64,000 nucleotides of DNA from Actinoplanes sp. KI2 (GCF_025630775.1 NZ_JAOSZE010000006.1:185585-249584); one strand, 5' to 3'; positions 39,758-49,391 are shown, counted from the first letter of the stretch. Notes: a model not told the origin generated them from the letters alone. Numbers and translations are program-made.

Positions 39758-41305
39758 ATGCAGCGCAGACGGATCGCCGTGGCGGCGGCGGTCGTGGCGG
39801 CGGCCGGGGCAGCGGTGGCGTTCACCCTGCCCTCGATGGCCGGCACCACGTCGTCGGCCACCAAACCGGCCTCCACCACCAAGTCCGGCGTGGCACCGCA
39901 GATTCTCGCGGCCATGCAGCGGGACCTCGGGCTGGACGGCGATCAGGCGACCGCCCGGCTCAAGCGCGCCAAGTGGGCCAGCGGCGTCTCGGCCACGCTC
40001 GCGGCGAAGACCGGTTCGGACTTCGGCGGCGCGTGGCTGGCGACCGACGGCACCACGCTCAAGGTCGCGGTGACGAACGCCGACGCGGCTGCCGCCGTAC
40101 GCGCGGCCGGCGCGGTGCCGGTCCTCGTCAAGCGCAGCGAGCAGACGCTCGACGCGGCCAAGGCCAAGCTGGACGCGGTGCGCGCCGACGCGGCCGGGCT
40201 GTCCGGCTGGTACGTCGACGTGCCGACCAACAAGCTGGTCGTGGTGGCCAAGCCCGGACGGACCGCGGCGGCCAGGAGCCTGGCCGCGGAGGCCGGCGTG
40301 AAGCGGGACGCGGTCACCGTGGTGACCAGCTCGGCCACCCCGAAACCGCTGGCCGGCGTCGACCTGCACGGCGCGGACCCGTACTTCATCACGGTGGCCG
40401 AGGGCACCGCGCGCTGCTCGATCGGCTTCGCGGTGCAGGGCGGCTTCGTGACCGCCGGGCACTGCGGCGCCCCGGGTGACCCGACGTTCGACCAGAAGCA
40501 GCAGCCGATGGGCTCGGTCAAGGCGTCGATCTTCCCCGGCGACAACGACGAGGGCTTCGTCCAGGTGACCAACGGCGACGCGCTGCAGCCGTTCGTCAAC
40601 GACTTCAAGGGCAACCTGCTGCCGGTGGCCGGCAGCACCGAGGCCCCGGTGGGCGCGGCGGTCTGCCGTTCCGGCTCCACCAGCGGCACGCACTGCGGCA
40701 CGATCCTGGCGAAGAACCAGACGGTGGTCTACCCGGAGGGCGCGGTCACCGGCCTGACCCGGACCAACGCCTGCGCCGAGGGCGGCGACTCCGGCGGCCC
40801 GTGGCTCGCCGGCGACCAGGCGCAGGGTGTCACCTCCGGCGGCTCGGGCGACTGCACGACCGGCGGCGAGACGTTCTTCCAGCCGGTCAACGAGATCCTG
40901 GCGATCAACAACCTGACGCTGCTCACCACCGGTGGCGGTGACGCCGGTACGCCGCCGTCGCAGGCGGCCACCGCCCCGCCGACCGACTCGGCGAACGCCT
41001 GCGCGGACCTTCCGGTGCAGGCGCAAGGCTCGCTCTCCCGGGCCGGGCAGGCCCAGTCCATCCCCGGCAACGGCGCCTTCCGGGCCAACGCCGGCCGGCA
41101 GGTCGCCTGCCTCGACGCCCCCGACGGCGCCGACTTCGACCTGTTCCTGCAGCGGCTCACCGGCACCGGGTTCCGCACCGTGGCCAAGGCCACCGGGGAC
41201 GGGGACAAGACGCTGAGCGCGAACCTGCGCTCGGGCATCTACCGCTACGTCGTCGTCGCCGACTCCGGCAGCGGCGCGTACACCCTGGGGTTTGCCACCC
41301 CGTAA
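39758..41305 (+). CDS. secreted streptogrisin/alpha-lytic-type serine protease with C-terminal PPC-like domain
   Basis: A 515-residue exported S1 protease. Signal peptide at 1-27 (RRRIAVAAAVVAAAGAAVAF); a propeptide (about 40-200) with PQILAAMQRDLGLDGDQATA resembling alpha-lytic prodomains; then the catalytic domain with His in FVTAGHCG, Asp in GDNDEGFVQV and Ser in GGDSGGPWLAG. After a short Pro/Ala linker, the last 110 residues resemble a pre-peptidase C-terminal beta domain (GADFDLFLQRL, SGIYRYVVVADSGSGAYTL). GAGGGGAG at 39742-39749 supports ATG 39758. Probably an extracellular nutrient protease. Confidence 0.88.
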   Translation: MQRRRIAVAAAVVAAAGAAVAFTLPSMAGTTSSATKPASTTKSGVAPQILAAMQRDLGLDGDQATARLKRAKWASGVSATLAAKTGSDFGGAWLATDGTTLKVAVTNADAAAAVRAAGAVPVLVKRSEQTLDAAKAKLDAVRADAAGLSGWYVDVPTNKLVVVAKPGRTAAARSLAAEAGVKRDAVTVVTSSATPKPLAGVDLHGADPYFITVAEGTARCSIGFAVQGGFVTAGHCGAPGDPTFDQKQQPMGSVKASIFPGDNDEGFVQVTNGDALQPFVNDFKGNLLPVAGSTEAPVGAAVCRSGSTSGTHCGTILAKNQTVVYPEGAVTGLTRTNACAEGGDSGGPWLAGDQAQGVTSGGSGDCTTGGETFFQPVNEILAINNLTLLTTGGGDAGTPPSQAATAPPTDSANACADLPVQAQGSLSRAGQAQSIPGNGAFRANAGRQVACLDAPDGADFDLFLQRLTGTGFRTVAKATGDGDKTLSANLRSGIYRYVVVADSGSGAYTLGFATP

Positions 41306-41355
41306 CCGCGGAACGGCGGGCCGCCGCCCCACCTGCCGAGGGTGGCGTCCCGCCT

Positions 41356-41361
41356 TACCGT
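41356..41361 (+). promoter_or_regulatory. -10 element (TACCGT) for the DUF2784 gene
   Basis: The hexamer ends 7 nt before GTG 41369. GGAGG at 41362-41366 lies in the spacer, so a leadered start cannot be fully excluded. Confidence 0.35.
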
Positions 41362-41368
41362 GGAGGCT

Positions 41369-41782
41369 GTGTTCTTCGAAGCCGTAGCGTCCGTCGCCGT
41401 GGGCCTGCACTTCGCGTTCCTGGCCCTGGGACTGCTCGGCGGCTTCGCCGCGTGGCGGTGGCCGTGGCTGATCTGGTTCCAGGTCGCCGCGGCCGGGTGG
41501 CTGGTGCTGGTGGTGGCCGCGAACCTGCCCTGCCCGCTCACCTGGGCCGAGGACCGGGCCCGGGCGCACGCCGGCCTGCCACCGCACGTGGGCGGCTTCC
41601 TCGACAATCACGTCGCCGGGGTCTTCTACCCGCACGGGCACGAGCGGGCCGCTCAGGTGGTGGCGATGCTGCTGGTGCTCAGTTCGTGGGCCGGTTTTGT
41701 TTCAGCTCGGCGACGGCGTCGGACAGCTGACAGCCCGTCGCAATCCCACAGACGATCACCTGGTCGAGCTGGTCGACGGTGA
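41369..41782 (+). CDS. DUF2784 small membrane protein
   Basis: A 137-residue protein with three or four hydrophobic helices (VGLHFAFLALGLLGG, WLIWFQVAAAGWLVLVVA, VVAMLLVLSSWAGFV) and the conserved CPLTWAEDRAR loop, as in DUF2784. The last 35 residues (SARRRRRTADSPSQSHRRSP...) are Arg/Ser-rich and overlap the convergent YbjN gene by 104 bp, so the C-terminus probably results from loss of an earlier stop. Function is unknown. Confidence 0.75.
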   Translation: MFFEAVASVAVGLHFAFLALGLLGGFAAWRWPWLIWFQVAAAGWLVLVVAANLPCPLTWAEDRARAHAGLPPHVGGFLDNHVAGVFYPHGHERAAQVVAMLLVLSSWAGFVSARRRRRTADSPSQSHRRSPGRAGRR

Positions 41783-42101
41783 CGCCCTTCTCCCAGTCGG
41801 CGATCACCTCCCCGATCACGTTGACCGTGCCGTCGTCCTGGATATGCACGTACGCCTTGGGCCAGAGCCGATCGTGGTTCCACGCGTTGCAGAAGTCGTA
41901 CAGCCGGCGTACGTCCTCCATCCCGAAGACGTGCTGCACCATGGCGCGCACCTGGAGCATCTCGCCCCGCTCGCCGATCTGGAAGAAGTAGACGAGGTTG
42001 CCCTGGAAGTTGCCGAGCACGTCGCCGTCCTCGTCGACCATGTAGTTGTAGCCGCGGGCGTCGAGCACCGACTTGATCAGTTCGTGGGTTAGAGCCTGCA
42101 C
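41679..42101 (-). CDS. YbjN-domain protein (type III secretion chaperone-like fold)
   Basis: A 140-residue cytoplasmic protein with GYNYMVDEDGDVLGNFQGN near residue 17 and RRLYDFCNAWNHDRLWPKAY near 66, typical of actinobacterial YbjN proteins. GTG 42101 is chosen because TACTGT (minus strand, 42109-42114) ends 7 nt upstream and no ribosome binding site exists. It is divergent from ftsK with only 66 bp between starts. YbjN proteins are linked to stress and motility in enterobacteria; the role here is unknown. Confidence 0.75.
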   Translation of the reverse strand: MQALTHELIKSVLDARGYNYMVDEDGDVLGNFQGNLVYFFQIGERGEMLQVRAMVQHVFGMEDVRRLYDFCNAWNHDRLWPKAYVHIQDDGTVNVIGEVIADWEKGVTVDQLDQVIVCGIATGCQLSDAVAELKQNRPTN

Positions 42102-42108
42102 TTGATCG

Positions 42109-42160
42109 ACAGTAGTCTCCGGTGCGCCTTCACGTTCGGGCGGCGCATCGACGCTACCGT
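42109..42160. promoter_or_regulatory. divergent leaderless promoter pair for ybjN-like gene and ftsK
   Basis: TACTGT on the minus strand (42109-42114) and TACCGT on the plus strand (42155-42160) each end 7 nt before their GTG or ATG. The two -10 hexamers are 40 bp apart, so polymerases would bind overlapping DNA and may interfere. Confidence 0.4.
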
Positions 42161-42167
42161 GTAGCCC

Positions 42168-44675
42168 ATGGCGGGCCGCACTCCTCCGGCGAGCCGGGGC
42201 CGCGCCACGTCGACGCGTGGCGCCGCGACCCCTCGTGCCCGAAAGGCGGCCCCTCGGAAAGCGGCTCCCCGCAAGGCCGCCCCGCGGCGGCGCACCACCG
42301 CCACCCGTGCCCGTCCATCGGTGGGCGCCGTTGTCGCCGGTGGTGTGGGCCGGGGCATCGGTGCGCTCTGGATGGGCGTCGCGCACGGTGTCGGCTGGGC
42401 GGCCCGCGGCGTCGGCAAGCAGGCCGCGACCGCCAAGGAGATCGACCCCGAGCACCGCCGCGACGGCGCCGGCCTGCTCCTGCTGGGCCTGGCCATCCTG
42501 ATCGGCGTCGCGGTCTGGGCGGGCAGCGCCGGCCCGCTCGGCAAGTGGCTGGCCGACGCGCTGCGGCTGTTCCTCGGCGGGCTCGCCGTGCTGCTTCCGC
42601 TGCTGCTGCTGTACGGCGCGGTCCGGCTGATGCGCCGCCCGGCCGACCCCGAGCACCGCGGTCGCACCCTGGTCGGCTGGACCGCGATCGTCCTGTCCAC
42701 CGCGGCGCTGCTGCACATCGCCCAGAAGCCCGCCGACGACCTGGCCGTGGACAAGGCCGGCGGCCTGCTCGGCTACGGCGTGGGCGGCGTGCTGGAGAGC
42801 GCGGTGACCGCCTGGGTGGCCGTGCCGCTGCTGGTGCTGCTGTTCGTCTTCGGCCTACTGGTGATCACCGCGACGCCGATCAACAAGATCCCCGAGCGGT
42901 TCATGCTGCTGGTCGACGTGGTGCTCGGGCGGGGGACCGAGCGGGCGCCGCTGCCCGAGCCGGATATCGACCTCGACCTCGAGGAGGGGGACGAGCCGGT
43001 CAAGCCCCGGCGTCCGGCCCGCCGCCGGCAGGGCTCTCTGGCCGACATCGGGCTGGCGCCCGATGAACCCGAAATTTCGGACGATGATGATGTAGCGCAC
43101 GATGTCGTCCCGATTCCGAAACTTCCGAAAAGCCGAAAAAAGCCGCCGCCGGACCACTCGCCGCTGCCGACCCGCGCCGAGCAGCTGGAGATCACCGCGC
43201 TCGACGGCGACTATCATCTGCCGCCGCCGTCACTGCTGGCCACGGGCACCCCGCCGAAGGCTCGCAGTCGCGCCAACGACGAGGTGATGGCCGCCCTGGC
43301 CGGCGTCTTCGACCAGTTCAACGTCGACGCCGTGGTCACCGGCTTCACCCGCGGCCCGACCGTCACCCGGTACGAGGTCGAGGTCGGCCCGGGCGTCAAG
43401 GTCGAGCGGATCACCCAGCTCTCCCGCAACATCGCGTACGCGGTGAAGTCCGCCGACGTGCGCATCCTCAGCCCGATCCCGGGCAAGAGCGCGGTCGGCG
43501 TGGAGATCCCGAACACCGATCCGGAGAACGTCTCCCTCGGCGACGTGCTGCGCTCCCGGGCCGCGACCAGCGACCACCACCCGATGGTGGTCGCCCTCGG
43601 CAAGGACATCGAGGGCGGCTACGTGGTGGCCAACCTGGCCAAGATGCCGCACATCCTGATCGCGGGCGCCACCGGCGCGGGCAAGAGCTCCTGCCTCAAC
43701 TCGCTGCTGGTGTCGCTGCTCACCCGGGCCACCCCGGACGAGGTGCGGCTGCTGCTGGTCGACCCCAAGCGGGTGGAGATGACCGCGTACGAGGGGATCC
43801 CGCACCTCGTCACGCCGATCGTCACCAACCCGAAGAAGGCCGCCGACGCGCTGGAGTGGGTCGTCGGCGAGATGGACATGCGCTACGACGACCTCGCGGC
43901 CAACGGCGTACGCCACATCGACGACTTCAACCGCAAGGTGCGCAACGGCGAGATCACCGCGCCGCCGGGCAGCGAGCGTGAGCTGAAGCCCTACCCGTAC
44001 CTGCTGGTGATCGTCGACGAGCTGGCCGACCTCATGATGGTCGCCCCCCGCGACGTCGAGGACTCCGTGGTCCGGATCACCCAGCTGGCCCGGGCCGCCG
44101 GCATCCACCTGGTGCTGGCCACCCAGCGGCCCTCGGTCGACGTGGTCACCGGCCTGATCAAGGCCAACGTCCCGTCCCGGCTCGCCTTCGCCACGTCCTC
44201 GCTGGCGGACAGCCGGGTCATCCTCGACCAGCCGGGCGCCGAGAAGCTGCTCGGTCGCGGCGACGGCCTCTTCCTGCCGATGGGCGCCTCCAAACCGACC
44301 CGCATCCAGGGCGCGTGGGTCGACGAGTCGGAGATCGCGGCGGTCGTCAAGTTCTGCCGGGACCAGCGCGAGCCGGAGTTCCGCGAGGGTGTCACCGACG
44401 CGCCGCCGAGCAAGAAGAAGCAGATCGACGAGGAGATCGGCGACGACCTCGACCTGCTGTTGCAGGCGATCGAGCTGGTCGTGACCAGTCAGTTCGGCTC
44501 GACCTCGATGCTGCAGCGCAAGCTGCGGGTCGGCTTCGCGAAGGCCGGCCGCCTGATGGACCTGATGGAGCAGCGCGACATCGTCGGGCCGTCCGAGGGC
44601 AGCAAGGCGCGCGACGTGCTGGTCAAGCCCGACGGGCTGGAGGAGGCGTTGGCCGCTCTGCGGCTGGACGACTGA
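42168..44675 (+). CDS. ftsK: DNA translocase FtsK/SpoIIIE
   Basis: Pumps chromosome termini through the division or sporulation septum. 835 residues: a basic N-terminus with KAAPRKAAPRKAAPRR repeats, four membrane helices (about 100-250), an acidic/proline linker, then the motor with Walker A GATGAGKS at 500-507, Walker B LLVIVDELADLMM near 617 and the C-terminal gamma winged helix (SQFGSTSMLQRKLRVGFAKA). The linker DNA at 43066-43145 is visibly less GC-rich than the rest. Expression looks leaderless. The 3' end overlaps a convergent glycosyltransferase gene by 53 bp. Confidence 0.96.
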   Translation: MAGRTPPASRGRATSTRGAATPRARKAAPRKAAPRKAAPRRRTTATRARPSVGAVVAGGVGRGIGALWMGVAHGVGWAARGVGKQAATAKEIDPEHRRDGAGLLLLGLAILIGVAVWAGSAGPLGKWLADALRLFLGGLAVLLPLLLLYGAVRLMRRPADPEHRGRTLVGWTAIVLSTAALLHIAQKPADDLAVDKAGGLLGYGVGGVLESAVTAWVAVPLLVLLFVFGLLVITATPINKIPERFMLLVDVVLGRGTERAPLPEPDIDLDLEEGDEPVKPRRPARRRQGSLADIGLAPDEPEISDDDDVAHDVVPIPKLPKSRKKPPPDHSPLPTRAEQLEITALDGDYHLPPPSLLATGTPPKARSRANDEVMAALAGVFDQFNVDAVVTGFTRGPTVTRYEVEVGPGVKVERITQLSRNIAYAVKSADVRILSPIPGKSAVGVEIPNTDPENVSLGDVLRSRAATSDHHPMVVALGKDIEGGYVVANLAKMPHILIAGATGAGKSSCLNSLLVSLLTRATPDEVRLLLVDPKRVEMTAYEGIPHLVTPIVTNPKKAADALEWVVGEMDMRYDDLAANGVRHIDDFNRKVRNGEITAPPGSERELKPYPYLLVIVDELADLMMVAPRDVEDSVVRITQLARAAGIHLVLATQRPSVDVVTGLIKANVPSRLAFATSSLADSRVILDQPGAEKLLGRGDGLFLPMGASKPTRIQGAWVDESEIAAVVKFCRDQREPEFREGVTDAPPSKKKQIDEEIGDDLDLLLQAIELVVTSQFGSTSMLQRKLRVGFAKAGRLMDLMEQRDIVGPSEGSKARDVLVKPDGLEEALAALRLDD

Positions 44676-45885
44676 CCCCGGCCCCGAGCTCGGCCGGTGT
44701 GTCCGGGACCTCGGAGCTCTCCCGATCCGCGGCGCTTTCCACGGCAAAAGCATCCTTGAGTACGTGGTGAAGCAGGGTCACCAGGGCGGCGAGCATGAGC
44801 GTCGCCGGGACGACCAGCGGCAGCATCTGCGGCGTGCGGCCGCCGAACAGGTAGGGCCCGAGGCTGATCAGGGACGCCGCCTGCACCAGCACCGGTACCG
44901 GCCAGAGCCGCGGCTTGTAGATCGCCAGCAGAACCGTGGTGACGTCGGCCAGGAAGAAGTAGCGCTCGTGCATGCCGGGCAGCAGGAACGGCATCGCGAT
45001 CGCGAACAGCGCGGCGTAGGTCACCAGCCGTTCCCGGGTGATCTCGACATTTCGCACGATCAGCACGTAGATGATGGCGAGGATCACCGCGGCCGTGAAG
45101 ACGTAGCCGAGCACCCGGACCGTCTCGACGCGGCGGCCGGCGTCGAAGAACGCGTACAGGCTGGGGGCGCGCAAGGTCAGCGCCGAGATCTGGTGGGTCT
45201 GCCGGTCCGGGGCGTAGACGGTGAGCAGATCCATCGGGGACCGGCCGGCCAGCAGCGCGGGAATGTCCAGCACCGCGAGGACGGCGGGCACCGCCAGGAA
45301 CGTACGCCAGCGAAGTCGCCCACCCAGGGCGAGCAGGAGCAGCAGCGGAAAAATGAAGATCGCCTGCGGCTTGATCGCCAGTGACACCGCACACAGCGAC
45401 ATCGCCACCCAGGGCCGGTCGCGCATCAGGAAGTAGAGGCCGCCCAGCGCGAAGCTCGCCCACATGGCGTCCATCTGCCCCCACCAGGAGGCGTTGATCA
45501 CCACGGTGGGCAGCAGCAGCATCCCCAGCGCGGCCGCCGCCGGGGCCCGGCGGTCCCGGAAGCGCAACGCCACGATCTTGTAGGTGAAGAAGGCGAGCAG
45601 CACGTCGAACATCACGAAGATCGCCTTGAGCTTGACGATCAGCGACCCGGGCAGGTAGATCACGGCCGCCAGCAGGTAGAGGAACGGCACGTTGTAGTTG
45701 CCGATCTCCCGGCCGATCCCGCGCCAGCCGCCCGCGGCCCGCATGTCCTGGGCCCACCAGGAGAAGATCGTCATGTCGTTCGTCTTGATGAACCAGCCCG
45801 CCCTGCGAGCGAGGACGGCCAGCCCCGCCAGGGCGGCGAGGAGCAGCCACTCCGAGTACGGCGGCGGTTTTCTGACGTCCGGCAT
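44623..45885 (-). CDS. polytopic membrane glycosyltransferase (GT39/GT87-like mannosyltransferase type)
   Basis: A 420-residue protein with about ten hydrophobic segments. The first luminal loop [18 protein letters not shown] holds the acidic residue expected in GT-C enzymes, and [19 protein letters not shown] plus [20 protein letters not shown] match Gpi18/GT87-like actinobacterial transferases that use polyprenyl-phosphate sugars. The C-terminal 40 residues are Pro/Arg-rich and overlap ftsK. ATG 45885 is preferred; the very long open frame upstream on this strand is antisense to rimO and is not coding. The acceptor is unknown. Confidence 0.75.
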   Translation of the reverse strand: MPDVRKPPPYSEWLLLAALAGLAVLARRAGWFIKTNDMTIFSWWAQDMRAAGGWRGIGREIGNYNVPFLYLLAAVIYLPGSLIVKLKAIFVMFDVLLAFFTYKIVALRFRDRRAPAAAALGMLLLPTVVINASWWGQMDAMWASFALGGLYFLMRDRPWVAMSLCAVSLAIKPQAIFIFPLLLLLALGGRLRWRTFLAVPAVLAVLDIPALLAGRSPMDLLTVYAPDRQTHQISALTLRAPSLYAFFDAGRRVETVRVLGYVFTAAVILAIIYVLIVRNVEITRERLVTYAALFAIAMPFLLPGMHERYFFLADVTTVLLAIYKPRLWPVPVLVQAASLISLGPYLFGGRTPQMLPLVVPATLMLAALVTLLHHVLKDAFAVESAADRESSEVPDTPAELGAGVSRPAAERPTPPPARRA

Positions 45886-45974
45886 GATGTCGAGTATTAC
45901 GGGCGAGGGCTCGTCACCGATCAAATGGTGGCGTTCCGAACCGTGCGGAGGAACGACCACGCGTGGTCGCCCGG

Positions 45975-45980
45975 TAACCT
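45975..45980 (+). promoter_or_regulatory. -10 element (TAACCT) for leaderless rimO
   Basis: The hexamer ends 7 nt before GTG 45988, and no ribosome binding site is present. Confidence 0.45.
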
Positions 45981-45987
45981 TTTCCGA

Positions 45988-47454
45988 GTGTCGGTAACTC
46001 CTTCCCCTTCTGCTAACCGCCGGGTCGCCCTGCTCACCCTCGGCTGCGCCCGTAACGAGGTCGACTCGGAAGAGCTCGCCGCCCGGCTCGACGCCGGCGG
46101 CTGGGAGGTCAGCACCGATGCCGCCGGGGCCGATGTGGTGCTGGTCAACACCTGTGGCTTCGTGGAAAAGGCGAAACAGGACTCGATCGAGACGCTGCTC
46201 GCCGCCGCGGACACCGGGGCCAAGGTGGTGGCGGCCGGCTGCATGGCCGAGCGGTACGGCAAGGAGCTGGCCGAGAGCCTCCCCGAGGCGCAGGCCGTGC
46301 TCGGCTTCGACGACTACGCCGACATCGCCGCCCGGCTCGACGGGGTGCTGGCCGGCGAGCGGTTCGACGCGCACACCCCGCGCGACCGGCGCGAGCTGCT
46401 GCCGATCACGCCGGTGCAGCGCCAGAGCGCCCAGGTGGTGATCCCCGGGCACGCGACCGTGGACGAGCACACCCCGGCCCACCTGCGCACGGTCCTGCGC
46501 CGCCGGCTCGACTCCGGCCCGGTCGCCTCGCTCAAGCTGGCCAGCGGCTGCGACCGGCGCTGCTCGTTCTGCGCGATCCCGGCGTTCCGCGGCGCGTTCG
46601 TCTCCCGCGACCCGCAGGAGCTGCTGGCCGAGGCCGAGTGGCTGGCCGCGTCGGGCGTGCGTGAGCTGGTGCTGGTCAGTGAGAACAGCACCTCGTACGG
46701 CAAGGACCTGGGCGACCCCCGCCTGCTGGAGAAGCTGCTGCCGCAGCTGGCCGCGGTGGACGGCATCGTCCGGGTGCGGGCGAGCTATCTGCAGCCCGCC
46801 GAGACCCGCCCCGGGCTGGTCGAGGTGATTGCCACCACACCCGGCGTCGCCGCCTACTACGACCTCAGCTTCCAGCACTCCAGCGAGCCGGTGCTGCGCC
46901 GGATGCGCCGGTTCGGCTCGACCGGGCGCTTCCTGGAGCTGCTCGACTCGGCCCGCGCGCTGGCACCGGCGGCCGGCGCCCGGAGCAACTTCATCGTCGG
47001 CTTCCCCGGCGAGACCCGGGCCGACGTGGACGAGCTGGTCCGGTTCCTCACCGATGCCCGGCTCGACGCGATCGGCGTCTTCGACTACAGCGACGAGGAC
47101 GGCACCGAGGCGGCCGGCCTGTCCGGCAAGGTGCGCGAGGACACGATCAAGCGCCGCTACGACCGCCTGGTGTCGCTGGCCGACGAGCTGTGCGCCCAGC
47201 GGGCCGAGGAGCGGCTGGGCTCGCTGGTCGAGGTGCTGGTCGACTCGGTCGCCGGCGGCGAGGTCGAGGGCCGCGCCGAGCACCAGGCCCCCGAGGTCGA
47301 CGGCTCCACCACGCTCGTGGCGGGCGACGCGGGCGTGGATCTTGAGAAGTTGATGCCCGGCGACCTCGTCCGGGCCCGGGTGACCGCCACGGAGGGCGTC
47401 GACCTGATCGCCGTCCCGGTCGAGATGATCGACGCGGTACCGGCACGTGGCTGA
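45988..47454 (+). CDS. rimO: ribosomal protein S12 methylthiotransferase
   Basis: A radical-SAM enzyme adding a methylthio group to an Asp of S12. 488 residues: the N-terminal cluster domain ([39 protein letters not shown]), the radical-SAM CxxxCxxC at Cys188/192/195 ([13 protein letters not shown]), [15 protein letters not shown], and a C-terminal TRAM domain. GTG 45988 starts [20 protein letters not shown] and has a leaderless-type TAACCT hexamer; earlier in-frame starts add unconserved residues. It overlaps pgsA by 8 bp. Confidence 0.93.
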   Translation: MSVTPSPSANRRVALLTLGCARNEVDSEELAARLDAGGWEVSTDAAGADVVLVNTCGFVEKAKQDSIETLLAAADTGAKVVAAGCMAERYGKELAESLPEAQAVLGFDDYADIAARLDGVLAGERFDAHTPRDRRELLPITPVQRQSAQVVIPGHATVDEHTPAHLRTVLRRRLDSGPVASLKLASGCDRRCSFCAIPAFRGAFVSRDPQELLAEAEWLAASGVRELVLVSENSTSYGKDLGDPRLLEKLLPQLAAVDGIVRVRASYLQPAETRPGLVEVIATTPGVAAYYDLSFQHSSEPVLRRMRRFGSTGRFLELLDSARALAPAAGARSNFIVGFPGETRADVDELVRFLTDARLDAIGVFDYSDEDGTEAAGLSGKVREDTIKRRYDRLVSLADELCAQRAEERLGSLVEVLVDSVAGGEVEGRAEHQAPEVDGSTTLVAGDAGVDLEKLMPGDLVRARVTATEGVDLIAVPVEMIDAVPARG

Positions 47455-48031
47455 CGAGCCGGTCCCCGCGACGGCTGCCAAGGTCGTTTCGCCGTACAAC
47501 CCGGCGAACGTCCTCACCGTGCTGCGGATCGTGCTGGTCCCGGTGTTCGTGGTGATCGTGATTGCCTCGGGACTGGCGGGAAGAGGCGCGCAGATCGCCG
47601 CCTGCCTCGTGTTCTGCCTGGCCTCGGCGACCGACTTCGTGGACGGCTGGATCGCCCGGAAATGGTCGCTGGTCACCTCGTTCGGCAAGGTCGCCGACCC
47701 GATCGCGGACAAGGCGCTGACCGGCACCGCGCTGATCTTGCTGTCCGCGTACGACCAGCTGCCGTGGTGGGTGACGATCGTCATCCTGGCCCGCGAGTGG
47801 GGCGTGACGGCGTTGCGCTTCTGGGTCATCCGGTACGGGATCATCCCGGCCAGCCGCGGCGGCAAGCTCAAGACCGTGCTGCAGATCGCCGCGATCGCCT
47901 GGTATCTGTGGCCGGTCCCGGAGCCGTTCGATGCCATCGGCCCGTGGCTGATGGGCGCCGCCCTGGTGGCCACGGTGGTCACCGGCGGCGACTACGTGGT
48001 ACAGGCGTTGCGCCTGCGCCGCAGTCATTAG
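47447..48031 (+). CDS. pgsA: CDP-diacylglycerol-glycerol-3-phosphate 3-phosphatidyltransferase
   Basis: Makes phosphatidylglycerol phosphate at the membrane. 194 residues with the full CDP-alcohol phosphotransferase motif starting at [11 protein letters not shown] and ending [11 protein letters not shown], and about six helices. GTG 47447 overlaps rimO by 8 bp. The order rimO-pgsA-cinA-clgR is shared with other actinobacteria. Confidence 0.93.
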   Translation: MADEPVPATAAKVVSPYNPANVLTVLRIVLVPVFVVIVIASGLAGRGAQIAACLVFCLASATDFVDGWIARKWSLVTSFGKVADPIADKALTGTALILLSAYDQLPWWVTIVILAREWGVTALRFWVIRYGIIPASRGGKLKTVLQIAAIAWYLWPVPEPFDAIGPWLMGAALVATVVTGGDYVVQALRLRRSH

Positions 48032-48081
48032 TGCCGGTCCCGGACCTCGCCTCCCTCCCGCGTGACCGGCCGGACGGGCAC

Positions 48082-48087
48082 TAGGAT
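48082..48087 (+). promoter_or_regulatory. -10 element (TAGGAT) for leaderless cinA
   Basis: The hexamer ends 7 nt before GTG 48095, and no ribosome binding site is present. Confidence 0.45.
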
Positions 48088-48094
48088 CGTGCTT

Positions 48095-48595
48095 GTGGAT
48101 CTCACCGAGACGCGCCACGCGGCCGCCGACGCGATCCATCGCCTGGTGGAGCGGGGGGAGACGCTGGCAACGGCCGAGTCGCTGACCGGCGGGCTGGTGG
48201 CGGCCACGATCGTCGAGATCCCCGGGGTGAGCGCGGTGTACCGCGGCGGTCTGGTCGTCTACGCCACCGATCTGAAGGCGAAGCTGGCCGAGGTCCCCGA
48301 GGCGTTGCTGGCCGAGCGCGGGCCGGTCGATCCGGACGTCGCGGTCGCCCTCGCGGCCGGCGCGCGGGCGCGCTGCGGCGCCGACTGGGGCCTGGCGACC
48401 ACCGGGGTGGCCGGGCCGGAGCCGCAGGACGGCAAGCCGGTCGGGCTGGTCTACATCGCGGTCAGCGGCCCGGGCCACGCGGCCGTTCGCGAGCTGAAAC
48501 TCGACGGAAACCGGGACGCCGTCCGCACCGAAAGTGTGACGCGCGTACTACAGCTGCTGTCGGAAACCCTGCAGGAGGCGTCGAAACCCGCCTGA
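48095..48595 (+). CDS. cinA: CinA C-terminal domain nicotinamide-nucleotide amidohydrolase
   Basis: A 166-residue stand-alone CinA_C/PncC domain that deamidates NMN. Landmarks are ETLATAESLTGGLVAATIVE near residue 22 (catalytic Ser region), SAVYRGGLVVYATDLKAKL, and TTGVAGPEPQDGKPVGLVYI near 104. GTG 48095 is chosen for the TAGGAT hexamer 7 nt upstream and because the conserved core starts soon after; longer starts reach back only into spacer DNA. Confidence 0.9.
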   Translation: MDLTETRHAAADAIHRLVERGETLATAESLTGGLVAATIVEIPGVSAVYRGGLVVYATDLKAKLAEVPEALLAERGPVDPDVAVALAAGARARCGADWGLATTGVAGPEPQDGKPVGLVYIAVSGPGHAAVRELKLDGNRDAVRTESVTRVLQLLSETLQEASKPA

Positions 48596-48751
48596 GCTGG
48601 GGAATGCTTCAGTGATCTCCGTTGTTGTGCCGAGGCACCCCGCCCGGGGATCCCGGAATTCGGCGGGGCGGGATGTCGGCGTCGCCGGCAACGGGTACGG
48701 TTGCGGGAAGCCTCCGGCGCGTGCCGGCGGCCCGCCGCAGGAGGAGGTGCC

Positions 48752-49162
48752 ATGGTCCTGCTACGCCGGGTTATCGGCGACGCACTTCGGGCGCGCCGGC
48801 AGGGACAGCACCGCACGCTGCGCGAGGTGTCCACCGCCGCGAATGTCAGCCTGGGGTATCTGTCCGAGATCGAGCGCGGTCAGAAGGAAGCGTCGAGCGA
48901 GCTTCTCGCCGCGATCTGCGATGCGCTGGGCGCCCGCCTGTCCGAGGTGCTCGGCGAGGTCAGCGACACGCTGCTGCTCGCCGAGGAGATGGAGGGCGTG
49001 CTGGTTCCGGTCGACGGAAAGCCGGCCGTCAAGGCGGACGACGCGGTGCGCAAGGTCGCCCGCGACGGGGAGGTCTCCGTCTCGGTGCGCCACGACTCGC
49101 CGCTCACCGCGACCTTGCGGGCCACCCGGAAACCACAGCGCGAAGTGGTGTACGCCGCCTAG
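48752..49162 (+). CDS. clgR: ClgR-like XRE-family transcriptional regulator
   Basis: A 136-residue protein. The N-terminal helix-turn-helix reads [20 protein letters not shown] then [19 protein letters not shown] (about 23-60), closely fitting ClgR, which activates clp protease and psp genes under envelope or protein stress in Streptomyces and Mycobacterium. The C-terminal half is variable. AGGAGGAGGTG at 48739-48749 is an excellent ribosome binding site, and TACGGT at 48696-48701 is a plausible -10 box. pspA and pspM follow, as in Mycobacterium tuberculosis. A strong hairpin after the gene suggests pspA has its own promoter. Confidence 0.82.
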   Translation: MVLLRRVIGDALRARRQGQHRTLREVSTAANVSLGYLSEIERGQKEASSELLAAICDALGARLSEVLGEVSDTLLLAEEMEGVLVPVDGKPAVKADDAVRKVARDGEVSVSVRHDSPLTATLRATRKPQREVVYAA

Positions 49163-49182
49163 ATCGTTCGCAGCCTCACCAG

Positions 49183-49212
49183 GGCCGGGCCGCCGTCGAG
49201 CGGTCCGGCCTT
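49183..49212 (+). terminator. clgR terminator
   Basis: An 11-bp stem with one G-T wobble (49183-49193 with 49200-49210), 6-nt loop, then TT. It separates clgR from pspA. Confidence 0.65.
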
Positions 49213-49391
49213 GTGCATATCCGGGATCGACCCCCACCCGTCCCGCGGCGTAGCCTCGAACCGTTGGGGGAGACCCTGAGATCCCCCGGAGGTCACGTGA
49301 CGGCGCTGGCGACGAGCTGTCACGATGGTGGTCACGCCATCGCTTCGTCGGTGGCGCCGAAGACTGAGCGACATTGAGGGGATACCGCGAG

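Noticed and set aside
45886..47982. N-terminal two-thirds of a long minus-strand frame running into the glycosyltransferase gene
   Set aside because: It is antisense to rimO; the membrane protein proper begins at the ATG at 45885.
48638..48668. Inverted repeat after cinA (7-bp arms)
   Set aside because: The interior has competing pairings and there is no T tract; too weak to call as the cinA terminator.
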